Source of the DNA: Candidatus Poribacteria bacterium
Lineage (GTDB): Bacteria; Poribacteria; WGA-4E; PCPOR2b
Reading direction: 5' to 3'
DNA length: 40,329 nt
Assembly: GCA_022826645.1 (NCBI GenBank)
Contig: JAJDUM010000116.1
Coordinates: 1 to 40,329 of the forward strand
Shown: in pieces, positions 1 to 7,380 of the stretch
Layout: each line of letters opens with the position of its first letter
How positions within the stretch are numbered: the first letter of the stretch is position 1
The notes under the pieces: generated by a model
Seen by the model: only the letters and a program-made list of their open reading frames with translations
Database searches by the model: none
What the model was told of the DNA's origin: nothing
Translations under genes and position numbers: made by a program

Positions 1-147
1 CTATATACAACAATGAGCGACCTCATCTCAGTTTGGGGTATCAAACCCCTCAAACTGTTTATCACAAAAGTCAAAAGCAACTTGCTATAAATCAACCGTA
101 ATCCGTAACTGTTTATGTAAAGCTATTTTAGGACTTGACAGAAAAAC

Positions 148-167
148 GGAACGGCGATCTCTGTTCC
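148..167. repeat. GGAAC-GATCT-GTTCC palindrome, copy 1
   Basis: Imperfect palindrome with outer arms GGAAC and GTTCC around a GATCT core. It is the most diverged of three copies; the others are at 34147-34168 and 38603-38624. All lie between genes. Confidence 0.45.
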
Positions 168-264
168 TTACGAATTTCAGCTGTTGATGTCAGTTAGGGT
201 CGGGCAAGTTGGGCGTAGCGAAATTCCTATTAACTGGGGAGGATAGAACCTAATACTGGATGAA

Positions 265-298
265 AGAAACCGAGTTTTTTCTTCAAAACTCGGTTTCT
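265..298. repeat. 34-nt hairpin repeat, copy 1
   Basis: A perfect 14-bp stem (AGAAACCGAGTTTT pairing with AAAACTCGGTTTCT) around a TTCTTC loop. An identical 34-nt copy is at 31325-31358. It starts about 30 nt past the stop of the minus-strand oxidoreductase and could act as a terminator, but there is no clean T-tract after the stem on that strand. A dispersed palindromic repeat is the safer call. Confidence 0.75.
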
Positions 299-327
299 CT
301 ATAATCAATGGTAGGTTGCCTTGAGGA

Positions 328-1377
328 TTAGAGAGGCAATTCTACCATCCGTCCCTCTTGGCTGGATCTGTAGATGGCGAGGATAATCTCAACCGCTTTA
401 CGCCCTTCACGACCGTCGACCAGATGGGGCGTCCCGTTTTCGATGGCGTCGATGAAGTTTTGCATCTGCAGACGGTGATTCTCGTGGCTGATCGCACGGG
501 GATCTGCAGCGCCGCCCCCACCCGATCGCGTCTCGGCGAATTGCTCTCTAATCTCTGCATCTTCGGGCAGGTCCGGATCGAACTCCCACCGAATAATATC
601 TTCATCTTCCAGGGTAACAGTGCCTTTATTCCCGGAGATCTCCAGTTTCTTTAAGAGACCGGGATAAACAGTTGTCGTCCCTTCGATCACACCCAACGCA
701 CCATTCTCAAAGCGGAGCGCTGCAACCGCGACATCCTCAACCTCTATCCGTTCATGCGTCATTGTGTCGGTAAACGCCTGCACCGCTTTCACGGGACCCA
801 TGAAGTACTGGAGGAGATCTATTGCGTGGATCGACTGATTCATCAAAGCGCCACCACCGTCGAGTGCCCATGTGCCTCGCCATCCGCCGCTATCGTAATA
901 CTCCTGTGTGCGAAACCATTTGATATAGGCATCGCCTAACGTAATCACCCCGAAACGGCCGCTCTCGATCGTTTTCTTGACCAGTTGGCTGCCTTCGGTG
1001 AAGCGCGAGTTGAAGATTGCACACAAGCGCACCCCCGACTTATCACACGCTTGAATAATATCGTCGCAGCGTTCCAGGGTAATCTCAAGCGGTTTTTCGA
1101 CGATAACATGTTTCCCCGCTTGTGCTGCAGCGACCGCCGGATCCCGATGTGCACCGCTCGGTGTACAGATGCAAACAACATCCAGATCGGAACGCTTCAG
1201 CATCTCGTTGTAGTCGGGATACCAATCCACATTGTAACGATCCCCCACCCGCCTACCGTTTTCTTCGTTCCTTGAACTCACAGCGACCAATTTTCCGCCC
1301 TCAAGTTCTGCGATTGCTGCCGAGTGATAATCGGAGATCATGCCGCAGCCGATAATTCCAAATCCATAGGTTTTCAT
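328..1377 (-). CDS. Gfo/Idh/MocA family NAD(P)-dependent oxidoreductase
   Basis: A 349-residue cytoplasmic dehydrogenase of the Gfo/Idh/MocA family, whose members oxidise or epimerise sugars, inositols and sugar acids with NAD(P). The Rossmann motif GIIGCG is at residues 7-12 and the family-defining EKP (catalytic lysine region) at 94-96. The C-terminal half has the expected alpha/beta substrate domain, and the length is typical. The start has GGAGG about 12 nt upstream. A consensus sigma-70-type promoter sits at 1424-1452, so the gene is transcribed away from the dipeptidase operon. The substrate cannot be deduced from sequence. The family call is firm. Confidence 0.93.
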   Translation of the reverse strand: MKTYGFGIIGCGMISDYHSAAIAELEGGKLVAVSSRNEENGRRVGDRYNVDWYPDYNEMLKRSDLDVVCICTPSGAHRDPAVAAAQAGKHVIVEKPLEITLERCDDIIQACDKSGVRLCAIFNSRFTEGSQLVKKTIESGRFGVITLGDAYIKWFRTQEYYDSGGWRGTWALDGGGALMNQSIHAIDLLQYFMGPVKAVQAFTDTMTHERIEVEDVAVAALRFENGALGVIEGTTTVYPGLLKKLEISGNKGTVTLEDEDIIRWEFDPDLPEDAEIREQFAETRSGGGGAADPRAISHENHRLQMQNFIDAIENGTPHLVDGREGRKAVEIILAIYRSSQEGRMVELPL

Positions 1378-1423
1378 AAAGTAGTAACGCCTCCATCCAA
1401 TAAGGTTAAATCATGACGATGCC

Positions 1424-1452
1424 ATTATATATCTGCGTTGGGTGTGTGTCAA
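1424..1452 (-). promoter_or_regulatory. Consensus sigma-70-type promoter for the 328-1377 gene
   Basis: Read on the minus strand, TTGACA (1452-1447) and TATAAT (1429-1424) are separated by exactly 17 bp, a full match to the housekeeping consensus. It is about 47 nt upstream of the ATG at 1377. Activity is inferred from sequence only. Confidence 0.7.
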
Positions 1453-1471
1453 GTCTCAACGCCGCCATTTT

Positions 1472-1500
1472 TTGATAGTATTTCCTACCCAATTTATGAT
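1472..1500 (+). promoter_or_regulatory. Sigma-70-type promoter for the dipeptidase operon
   Basis: TTGATA (1472-1477) and TATGAT (1495-1500) with a 17-bp spacer, each one base off consensus. It is about 48 nt upstream of the ATG at 1548. A strong ribosome binding site, GGAGG at 1537-1541, supports that start. It is arranged back to back with the minus-strand promoter at 1424-1452. Confidence 0.6.
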
Positions 1501-1547
1501 AAAATCCTTGAGGTATGTTTGGTACAATAGATCGTCGGAGGTAGTGC

Positions 1548-2768
1548 ATGAACGAAGCAATTCAGAGCGCCCGTGACGTGGCGTTGGACATCTTAAAACC
1601 GAGTCCGCGCGATATCGAACACGGTATGGAGCTCCACCAAAACTCGATTGTCTGTGATTCATACGGATTTGCGCCACGCGCCGCTGTCGACGGGGAGGCT
1701 GTCGCAGCCGCCGCTGAAGCCGGGGCGTCGGATGTCGAAATTCGGGACATGACAGAAGATATGTCGATGACCCGATATGTTACCGATGAGCGAGAAAAGC
1801 AGGAGTTCATGAACGCGTGGAAAGCCGCAGGGGTGACCTGTATCGTGCAGAACGCGGGAGAGGAGGGGCAGTCGGCACTCCGTCTCGTCAAGCGCCTGGC
1901 GCGTTTCACCTACGCCACAGACATGATGCGCGACTTTATCCAGAAAGCAGTTACGCCGGACGATATCGTTGCAGCAAAGGAGGCGGATAAGCACTGCCTA
2001 TATTTCAGCGGGAACGGTGTGCCATTGCCTCAAGAGTGGGTTTCGGTCGAAGAGGAGTTACGGTATGTCCGCATCTTTTTCCAACTCGGTATCCGTATCA
2101 TGCACCTGACCTACAATCGGCGCAACATGATCGGTGATGGATGTGCGGAACCGGCGAACGGAGGGTTAAGCGACTTTGGCAGAGCAGTCGTCGCCGAGAT
2201 GAACCGTGTCGGCGTGATTGTGGATGTGGCGCATTCCGGTTGGCAAACCAGCCTTGAAGCCGCCCAGACTTCAGCGCGTCCGATGGTAGCGAGCCATTCC
2301 GGCTGTTGTGCGGTGAACGTGCACGATCGCTGCAAACCGGACGAGGTCATCCGTGCGATAGTAGATACCGGGGGCTATATCGGAATCTGTGCGATTCCCG
2401 CGTTTCTGGGCGGCAGCGGCGACATCAGTGCGCTCCTGAATCATGTCGATTATGTCGCCAAGAATTTCGGGGTAGACCACGTCGCGATCGGCACAGATGT
2501 GGCTTATACCTCCTCTGGGAGCCGCGAAGCGCAGCAGCGGACTCCAAAACGACCGGCAGGGCGAAAACGGTGGGAGTATTTCTGGAACCCCAATGATCCG
2601 ATGTTTTCATCACAGTTCCAGCAAGCAGACCAGAAACTGAGTTTGGCATGGACCAATTGGCCCCTCTTTACGGTCGGTCTCGTTCAGCGTGGGTATTCAG
2701 ACAGTGAGATCCAGAAGATCCTTGGTGGCAATGTGCTTCGTGTCGCTCGTGCTGTGTTGGTTCATTAG
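1548..2768 (+). CDS. Membrane dipeptidase (M19)-like protein with altered metal site
   Basis: A 406-residue TIM-barrel protein of the M19 (renal dipeptidase) fold. The middle and C-terminal family blocks are clear: GIRIMHLTYN (181-190), DVAHS with His229, ASHS with His250, the TGGYIGI stretch (274-280) and the IGTD aspartate (Asp317). The N-terminal metal motif, normally DGHxD, reads D-S-Y-G-F at 37-41. The usual bridging glutamate (EGG-type) aligns with Ser154. Three classic metal ligands therefore appear substituted, so dipeptidase activity is doubtful and another hydrolase role is possible. The start has GGAGG 6 nt upstream. The oxidoreductase follows 21 nt downstream, implying an operon. 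The final codons run into a TTCATT-type intergenic repeat. Confidence 0.85.
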   Translation: MNEAIQSARDVALDILKPSPRDIEHGMELHQNSIVCDSYGFAPRAAVDGEAVAAAAEAGASDVEIRDMTEDMSMTRYVTDEREKQEFMNAWKAAGVTCIVQNAGEEGQSALRLVKRLARFTYATDMMRDFIQKAVTPDDIVAAKEADKHCLYFSGNGVPLPQEWVSVEEELRYVRIFFQLGIRIMHLTYNRRNMIGDGCAEPANGGLSDFGRAVVAEMNRVGVIVDVAHSGWQTSLEAAQTSARPMVASHSGCCAVNVHDRCKPDEVIRAIVDTGGYIGICAIPAFLGGSGDISALLNHVDYVAKNFGVDHVAIGTDVAYTSSGSREAQQRTPKRPAGRKRWEYFWNPNDPMFSSQFQQADQKLSLAWTNWPLFTVGLVQRGYSDSEIQKILGGNVLRVARAVLVH

Positions 2769-2789
2769 TTCATTGGTTCTACGATACTG

Positions 2790-3866
2790 ATGGGGGTTAT
2801 AGTGACAAAACCGATTCGTCTGGGATTAATCGGCTGTGGCGGAATTGTCCAACTGGTTCACGCTCGCGCATATCGAACTTTGACGGATACTGTCAAAGTG
2901 GTTGCAATAGCGGATGTGCTTGAGGAGAATCTACAGCACGTCGGTCAAACCTTTGATGTGCCGTTAGATCAGCGGTTTGCCGACTACCGGGACATGCTGG
3001 CTAACGCTGAAATTGATGTGGTGACGGTTGCTACGCCGCATTTCCTCCATGCCGAACACGCTATCGACGCCGCATCGGCGGGCGTGGCAGTCGTATCAGA
3101 AAAACCGATGGCAACCTCATTAGCCGAGGCTGATACAATCCTTGATGCTGTCGAGCGCAACAATGTGTCTTACGGTGTCGTGCACAACTATCTGTACACA
3201 CTTGCAATGCAGGAGGGGTTTGCCCAACTGGCGAAGTTGGGGGCATCGATTTTTGGGCGCGCTGCAGGGATGGGACTGAAACCGGCTGACTTCTCAACTG
3301 AGCATTCGGATCCCGCTCAAGCGTGGCGGGCGAGCAAAGCCAAAGGCGGAGGATGTATCGGTGACTCCTCGTATCACGAAATCTATTCGGTAAATGCCCT
3401 AATGGATTCACCAGCGCGATATGTTGAGGCACGTGTCAAGACCTTAAGTATTGATGTAGACGTGGATGATATTGCGATGCTGCTTTGCGAACATGAGAAC
3501 AGTGCCGTGTCCACAGTTTCCAGCGCATGGTGTGTCCCTGACATTGATACCGGATGGTGTGAAGTCCACACAAACGAGGGTTCACTCCGAATCAGGCATC
3601 GAAAGAATCTGGCAGATTCACTGATGCGTTATACCAGAGAAGACGACTGGCAACACCTCGAAATCCCCGGTCGGTCCGATCCTGAGTTCAACGACCCCAC
3701 CGGGCATGTGGGATATTTTGCTGCGACATTTGATGCCCTCGCATCAGGCGGGGAGCTCCCGATCAGTGGGGAACACGGACGGCACAATCTCGCGATCATT
3801 GAAGCTGCACGGATGGCGACTGAACGGAGGCAGGCGGTTGATCTCGAATCGCTAAAAAGGGGATAA
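2790..3866 (+). CDS. Gfo/Idh/MocA family oxidoreductase
   Basis: A 358-residue NAD(P)-dependent dehydrogenase of the Gfo/Idh/MocA family. The Rossmann motif GLIGCGG is at 12-18 and EKP at 104-106. A GGGCIGDSSYHEIYS-like segment in the C-terminal domain carries the His expected near the active site. It is the second member of this family in the window and only distantly similar to the one at 328-1377. The ATG at 2790 lacks a clear ribosome binding site. A GTG at 2802 is preceded by GGGGG at a good distance and would begin MTKPIRLG, so the protein may be four residues shorter. It is probably co-transcribed with the dipeptidase upstream and the amidohydrolase 23 nt downstream. Confidence 0.93.
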   Translation: MGVIVTKPIRLGLIGCGGIVQLVHARAYRTLTDTVKVVAIADVLEENLQHVGQTFDVPLDQRFADYRDMLANAEIDVVTVATPHFLHAEHAIDAASAGVAVVSEKPMATSLAEADTILDAVERNNVSYGVVHNYLYTLAMQEGFAQLAKLGASIFGRAAGMGLKPADFSTEHSDPAQAWRASKAKGGGCIGDSSYHEIYSVNALMDSPARYVEARVKTLSIDVDVDDIAMLLCEHENSAVSTVSSAWCVPDIDTGWCEVHTNEGSLRIRHRKNLADSLMRYTREDDWQHLEIPGRSDPEFNDPTGHVGYFAATFDALASGGELPISGEHGRHNLAIIEAARMATERRQAVDLESLKRG

Positions 3867-3889
3867 TCGGGGACAGAAAAGGGAAGAAC

Positions 3890-4735
3890 ATGCGGCATTA
3901 CATTGATGTCCATTGCCATATCGGCATGAGTATAACCTATGACCCAATCGCTGGGCAGAATACCGGTCTCTGTCTGGGACGGATGGCTTCAGCCGGCATC
4001 GCCGCCGCCATTATTGGTCCCACCGCGGTCGGCAGTCCGCAAGCGCGAGGTGCCCTCGATACACGCGACCAGAACGCGGTGATATCAAGAGCCTGCCGTC
4101 AATTCCCGGACCGGTTTCCGATTGGACTGGCGCTTATTGAGATACGTCACGGATCTGCTGGCGTAGAAGCGTTGGAGCGGGAACTATCAGACGCAGGTCT
4201 GATGGGCGTTATGTGGCATCCGGGCGGTGTGTCACCCGAAAGGCGACTTTATCCGTTTCTTGAAGTTGCAGCGATGTGGAAAGGGCTCTGCCTCTTACAT
4301 GAAACAGCGACCAAGACGGCATCGATTGCACAGCGTTTCCCCAACTTGACTTTCATCCAACATGCCGACCCTGAAGCGGTGGAGGTTTGCAGGGACTTGG
4401 AAAATGTCTGGTTTGAAATCGTGCAGGTGCCAAAAGGGGCGGATTCCAAGTGGGACTTCGCCGGGCTAATCAATCAAGTGGGGAATGAACGGCTTATGTT
4501 CGGTGGGGATGCGCCCTATTACGATTACCGTATCCTCCAAGCCGAGTTGGAGTCGGCGAACATCGACGAGGAAAGCCGCGATCGGATCGCTCACAAGAAC
4601 GCCGCGAGGCTGATTCAACAGTTCCGTCCTGATTGGGAATTGCCGGCGGAAAAACTTTCGCCACCCCAGGCGTATACAGAAGCGGAACTCTGGACAGTCG
4701 AGGATGACAGATTACGTGTAGTGGATGCGTTTTGA
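3890..4735 (+). CDS. Amidohydrolase-2 family metal-dependent hydrolase
   Basis: A 281-residue TIM-barrel hydrolase resembling the amidohydrolase-2 (PF04909-type) group, which includes decarboxylases and lactonases. The N-terminal metal motif HCH is at residues 8-10. A later FIQHAD segment supplies another histidine, and GGDAPYYD near residues 203-210 supplies the conserved catalytic aspartate. No signal peptide is seen. It is the third gene of the likely dipeptidase operon, 23 nt after the oxidoreductase. A lactone or carboxylic-acid intermediate made by the neighbouring dehydrogenase would be a sensible substrate, but that is inference. Confidence 0.85.
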   Translation: MRHYIDVHCHIGMSITYDPIAGQNTGLCLGRMASAGIAAAIIGPTAVGSPQARGALDTRDQNAVISRACRQFPDRFPIGLALIEIRHGSAGVEALERELSDAGLMGVMWHPGGVSPERRLYPFLEVAAMWKGLCLLHETATKTASIAQRFPNLTFIQHADPEAVEVCRDLENVWFEIVQVPKGADSKWDFAGLINQVGNERLMFGGDAPYYDYRILQAELESANIDEESRDRIAHKNAARLIQQFRPDWELPAEKLSPPQAYTEAELWTVEDDRLRVVDAF

Positions 4736-4793
4736 TAAAGGTTTGCTCGATTATCAGGGGATTTTTGAATATAGGTTGGAGATGTGACAGGTT

Positions 4794-5135
4794 ATGTTCG
4801 GACGGACTCCCAAATCATTTCGATTCTTGCGTTTTCTTTACCACCTGCCAAATTTCGTAAAATTGGCGTGGCGGCTATTTTGGGATCCGCGCGTCCCAAT
4901 CTACCGGAAAGCAATTCTCATAATTTTTGAAGTGCTCGCAATCGCATTTGCGGTAGGTTACTTCCTCTTTCTGCGTTTAGACTTTCTTCCCGATATCTTC
5001 CCGATTCTCGGATATACCGATGACCTCATCATCGGTCTCTTCCTGATCCTCGTTCCCGGTGCGTGGCTGTTCATCAAATGCGCGCCAGACGAGATCGTAC
5101 AGGAGCATGTCGAGCGGATCTCGCAGGGGAACTGA
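4794..5135 (+). CDS. YkvA-like (DUF1232) membrane protein
   Basis: A 113-residue small membrane protein. Its core matches the DUF1232/YkvA pattern: a WDPRVPIYRKAI amphipathic stretch, a transmembrane helix around residues 42-60, the characteristic DFLPDIFPILGYTDD loop and a second helix around 80-97. The function of the family is unknown. It ends 4 nt before the stop of the convergent trpF gene, so any terminator for either gene must lie inside the other. It is probably the last gene of the operon starting at 1548; the gap to the previous gene is 58 nt. Confidence 0.85.
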   Translation: MFGRTPKSFRFLRFLYHLPNFVKLAWRLFWDPRVPIYRKAILIIFEVLAIAFAVGYFLFLRLDFLPDIFPILGYTDDLIIGLFLILVPGAWLFIKCAPDEIVQEHVERISQGN

Positions 5136-5139
5136 TAGG

Positions 5140-5829
5140 CTACCCAGAAATCGATTGGGCGTTCTCCATCAGCTCTTCTAACTTCCACCGATCACGAATC
5201 CCTTTCGATGCCTCAACCCCGGAACAGAGATCTATCCCAAACGGGCGGACTGTTTCGATCGCCGCCCTGACGTTCTCTGGGCGGATCCCGCCAGACAGAA
5301 ACGCAGGTACTCTACAGGCTTGGATCAATCGAGCACTCAGATTCCAATCGCTCTGCCTGCCAGTGCCACCGAATCGCGCTTTGCCATCCTTGACCTCGGC
5401 GGTATCGAACAAGAGCGCATCCACACCCGCGTCTATGTGTGCTGCTATCTGTGCGGAGATGGTGTCTTCATCGGCCCCCGGCTCGCTTTCGGTGGGCAGA
5501 AACAGCGACTTCCAGACCTCGCAGGATACGGATTTCTTGAGTTCTGCGACGTGCGCGGGCGGTTCGCGTCCAAGCAACTGGATTGCGAACGGCTTAATCT
5601 GTGCCGCTGCCCTTTTTACCCAATCGGTGGGGCGATCAAACACCAGAATAACAGTCGGGATCGGTGTTTGTCGCGTGATCTTTGCAGCGGAACCAACAGA
5701 GACGGATCGCTCAGAAAAAGCGACTTCGACGACGATGCCCGAATAATCCGCGCCAGCATCTGCTGCCATGCGTGCATCAGCGACACTTGTCGTCCCGCAA
5801 ATCTTCACCTTGCATCGGTTGGAAGTCAT
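5140..5829 (-). CDS. trpF: Phosphoribosylanthranilate isomerase
   Basis: A 229-residue TIM-barrel enzyme that converts N-(5-phosphoribosyl)anthranilate to CdRP in tryptophan synthesis. KICGTT near residues 9-14 carries the catalytic cysteine. ALLFDT in the middle supplies the general-acid aspartate, followed by a GGTG phosphate-site segment. FLSGGIRPENV and DLCSGVEASKGIRD form the C-terminal phosphate-binding loops. It is slightly longer than the usual 200-210 residues. No other trp gene is in the window. It sits last in a likely minus-strand operon behind a cupin (27-nt gap) and a sugar isomerase, which is an odd setting for a tryptophan gene. Confidence 0.9.
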   Translation of the reverse strand: MTSNRCKVKICGTTSVADARMAADAGADYSGIVVEVAFSERSVSVGSAAKITRQTPIPTVILVFDRPTDWVKRAAAQIKPFAIQLLGREPPAHVAELKKSVSCEVWKSLFLPTESEPGADEDTISAQIAAHIDAGVDALLFDTAEVKDGKARFGGTGRQSDWNLSARLIQACRVPAFLSGGIRPENVRAAIETVRPFGIDLCSGVEASKGIRDRWKLEELMENAQSISG

Positions 5830-5856
5830 ACGCGTTGGCCCAGAATCGGGATAATA

Positions 5857-6225
5857 CTATTCGCCCTCAACGAAGATAGTTTGCCGGTCGCCGGTCGAAT
5901 AGCAGATGATCATTGTTACAGGCTGCCAACCGGTATTGACCGCGTTGTGCTTCACATCTTGCGGAATCCGCAACATCGATCCCTCTTTCAACGGGATAAC
6001 TTCGTCGCCGAGTTGGTGGTCGCACTGTCCCGAAAGCACATAAATCAGCTCCTCGCAATTCGGGTGGTAGTGGAGTGGATTGCCTTCGCCGGCGTTGAGA
6101 TAAACAATCCCAAAGGTCATCTCCGCGTCCGGATCAATCTCATCGTTGCATAGCCACTTAATCGCACCCCAAGGGAATTGGAGCGCTTCCCCTTCGTTAG
6201 CATTGGTAAGGGTTACTGAACTCAT
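5857..6225 (-). CDS. Cupin-domain protein
   Basis: A 122-residue single-domain cupin. Motif 1 is GNPLHYHPNCEE, with two histidines and a glutamate. Motif 2 is GSMLRIPQDVKHNAVN, with the fourth ligand His, so a mononuclear metal site should be intact. I place the start at 6225 because AAGGAG stands 5-6 nt upstream; a longer reading frame to 6339 would run into the upstream gene. Gaps of 20 nt to the isomerase and 27 nt to trpF suggest one operon. Cupins of this size often act on sugar or keto-acid derivatives; the substrate is unknown. Confidence 0.85.
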   Translation of the reverse strand: MSSVTLTNANEGEALQFPWGAIKWLCNDEIDPDAEMTFGIVYLNAGEGNPLHYHPNCEELIYVLSGQCDHQLGDEVIPLKEGSMLRIPQDVKHNAVNTGWQPVTMIICYSTGDRQTIFVEGE

Positions 6226-6245
6226 ACGGGTCTCCTTAATCAGAA

Positions 6246-6995
6246 TTAGATGCCTAACGTTTGCCGCATATATTGACAACTCATAGTGGCGCTCTCTTGC
6301 GGTGTTTTGTCCGTCCGATCCTGTTCGACTGTCAGCCACTCAGCATCAATTCCGTCGACCGCGTCCATGATGCCTTCCCAATCGAGAATTCCGTGGCCGA
6401 CTTCACCAAAAGCACCGTCCGCGTACATGTCCTTGAAATGGAGATAGGCAACCCGATCGGCGTACTGCTTCAGGAACGCAGCGGGGTCTTCGCCACCGTG
6501 CTGAACCCAATAGGTGTCCACGCAGGCGTGAACCAACATCGGATCGGTTGATTCGTAGAGTGTGACAAGTCCGGTCGTGCCGCCGAAGTCTTTGAATTCC
6601 CAGCTGTGGTTATGATAGCAGAACTTAATTCCTGCGTCATTACAGCGGCGTCCCACCTCATTGAAGATCTCGGCTGAACGTTGGTAGTCTTCAAGCGTGT
6701 CTTGTCCACCAACGCCAGAGACCATCAAGTAACGGGAACCCATCGCTTCAGTAAAACGGACCGCTTCCTCAAACTGTTCGATGCTGCCATACCCTGTATG
6801 GACGCCTGCCAACTCCAAGTTGTGCGACGCAAGCAGTGCTTTTATCTCTTCAGGGGTGCGAGCCCCGTTGTTGAGATTGCCGGCTTCTATGCCATCGTAA
6901 CCCGCCGCTGCCAGTTCGGCAAGCACACCCGGAAGATCACTGTTCTGGCGGTCACCGTAGATAATCAAGCCACAGCCGATTTTGTATCTGCTCAT
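6246..6995 (-). CDS. Sugar phosphate isomerase/epimerase-like TIM barrel
   Basis: A 249-residue protein of the AP-endonuclease-2/xylose-isomerase-like superfamily. Expected divalent metal ligands are visible in order: Glu133 (YHNHSWEF), Asp160 (ACVDTYW), His186 (YLHFKD) and Glu224 (LTVEQD), so it should be catalytically competent. Relatives include IolE inosose dehydratase, sugar 3-epimerases and hydroxypyruvate isomerases; this sequence does not decide between them. GGAG lies 6 nt before the ATG. It heads the likely operon with the cupin and trpF. Confidence 0.88.
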   Translation of the reverse strand: MSRYKIGCGLIIYGDRQNSDLPGVLAELAAAGYDGIEAGNLNNGARTPEEIKALLASHNLELAGVHTGYGSIEQFEEAVRFTEAMGSRYLMVSGVGGQDTLEDYQRSAEIFNEVGRRCNDAGIKFCYHNHSWEFKDFGGTTGLVTLYESTDPMLVHACVDTYWVQHGGEDPAAFLKQYADRVAYLHFKDMYADGAFGEVGHGILDWEGIMDAVDGIDAEWLTVEQDRTDKTPQESATMSCQYMRQTLGI

Positions 6996-7078
6996 GTTTA
7001 TCTCCAGAAGGTAGAATGGTGGGGAGTAGTACCCAAAGCGTAGGAATTCATGTACTCCATTTTTTCGAGGGTAGCTCT

Positions 7079-7345
7079 ATGAACGTCAATACATCAGAAG
7101 AAAGATTGCTTGCAGAACTCAAAGAACTCGTCGATCGAATGAGTGAGCTCCTGCAATGGGGTAACTTAACTGTTACCGAAGCCTGTCAGCGGATACGACA
7201 GACACGCGCACGCGCTCAAGCACTGATACCAGAACAGATGGAACTGTATCAACGCATCTACGGGACGCGGTTTCGACGCTTGTTTGAGCAGTTTGTTCTG
7301 CCAAGGCAATCTCAGTCACAATACAATTGGCACAAGCCGTACTGA
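7079..7345 (+). CDS. Small charged protein of unknown function
   Basis: An 88-residue predicted protein, not recognised. The start at 7079 is chosen over an upstream one at 7016 because GAGGGT lies about 8 nt before it. It is almost all alpha-helical in character, with a helix around residues 6-27 (ERLLAELKELVDRMSELLQ), a second containing TEACQRIRQTRARAQALIP and a third, YQRIYGTRFRRLFEQF. There is no signal peptide, membrane segment or cysteine. It stands alone on the plus strand between two minus-strand blocks. It could be a small regulator or adaptor. Confidence 0.6.
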   Translation: MNVNTSEERLLAELKELVDRMSELLQWGNLTVTEACQRIRQTRARAQALIPEQMELYQRIYGTRFRRLFEQFVLPRQSQSQYNWHKPY

Positions 7346-7380
7346 TTGGCTTCACCTCTGTATCAAATCACGCATCGAAA

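Larger units (their letters stand above)
1..327. other. Gene-free left edge with repeats
   Basis: No supportable coding region. The stretch lies downstream of the minus-strand oxidoreductase that ends at 328. It contains an imperfect hairpin (GTTTGGGG at 31-38 with CCCC at 46-49 and AAAC at 52-55), a GGAAC...GTTCC palindrome at 148-167 and a 34-nt hairpin at 265-298. The last two have relatives elsewhere in the window. The AT-rich stretch around 60-140 shows nothing I can identify. Confidence 0.6.

Noticed and set aside
5063..6153. Long plus-strand open frames (227 and 277 codons) opposite trpF and the cupin gene
   Set aside because: The translations have no recognisable domain and the opposite strand carries clear enzyme motifs; they are antisense shadows.
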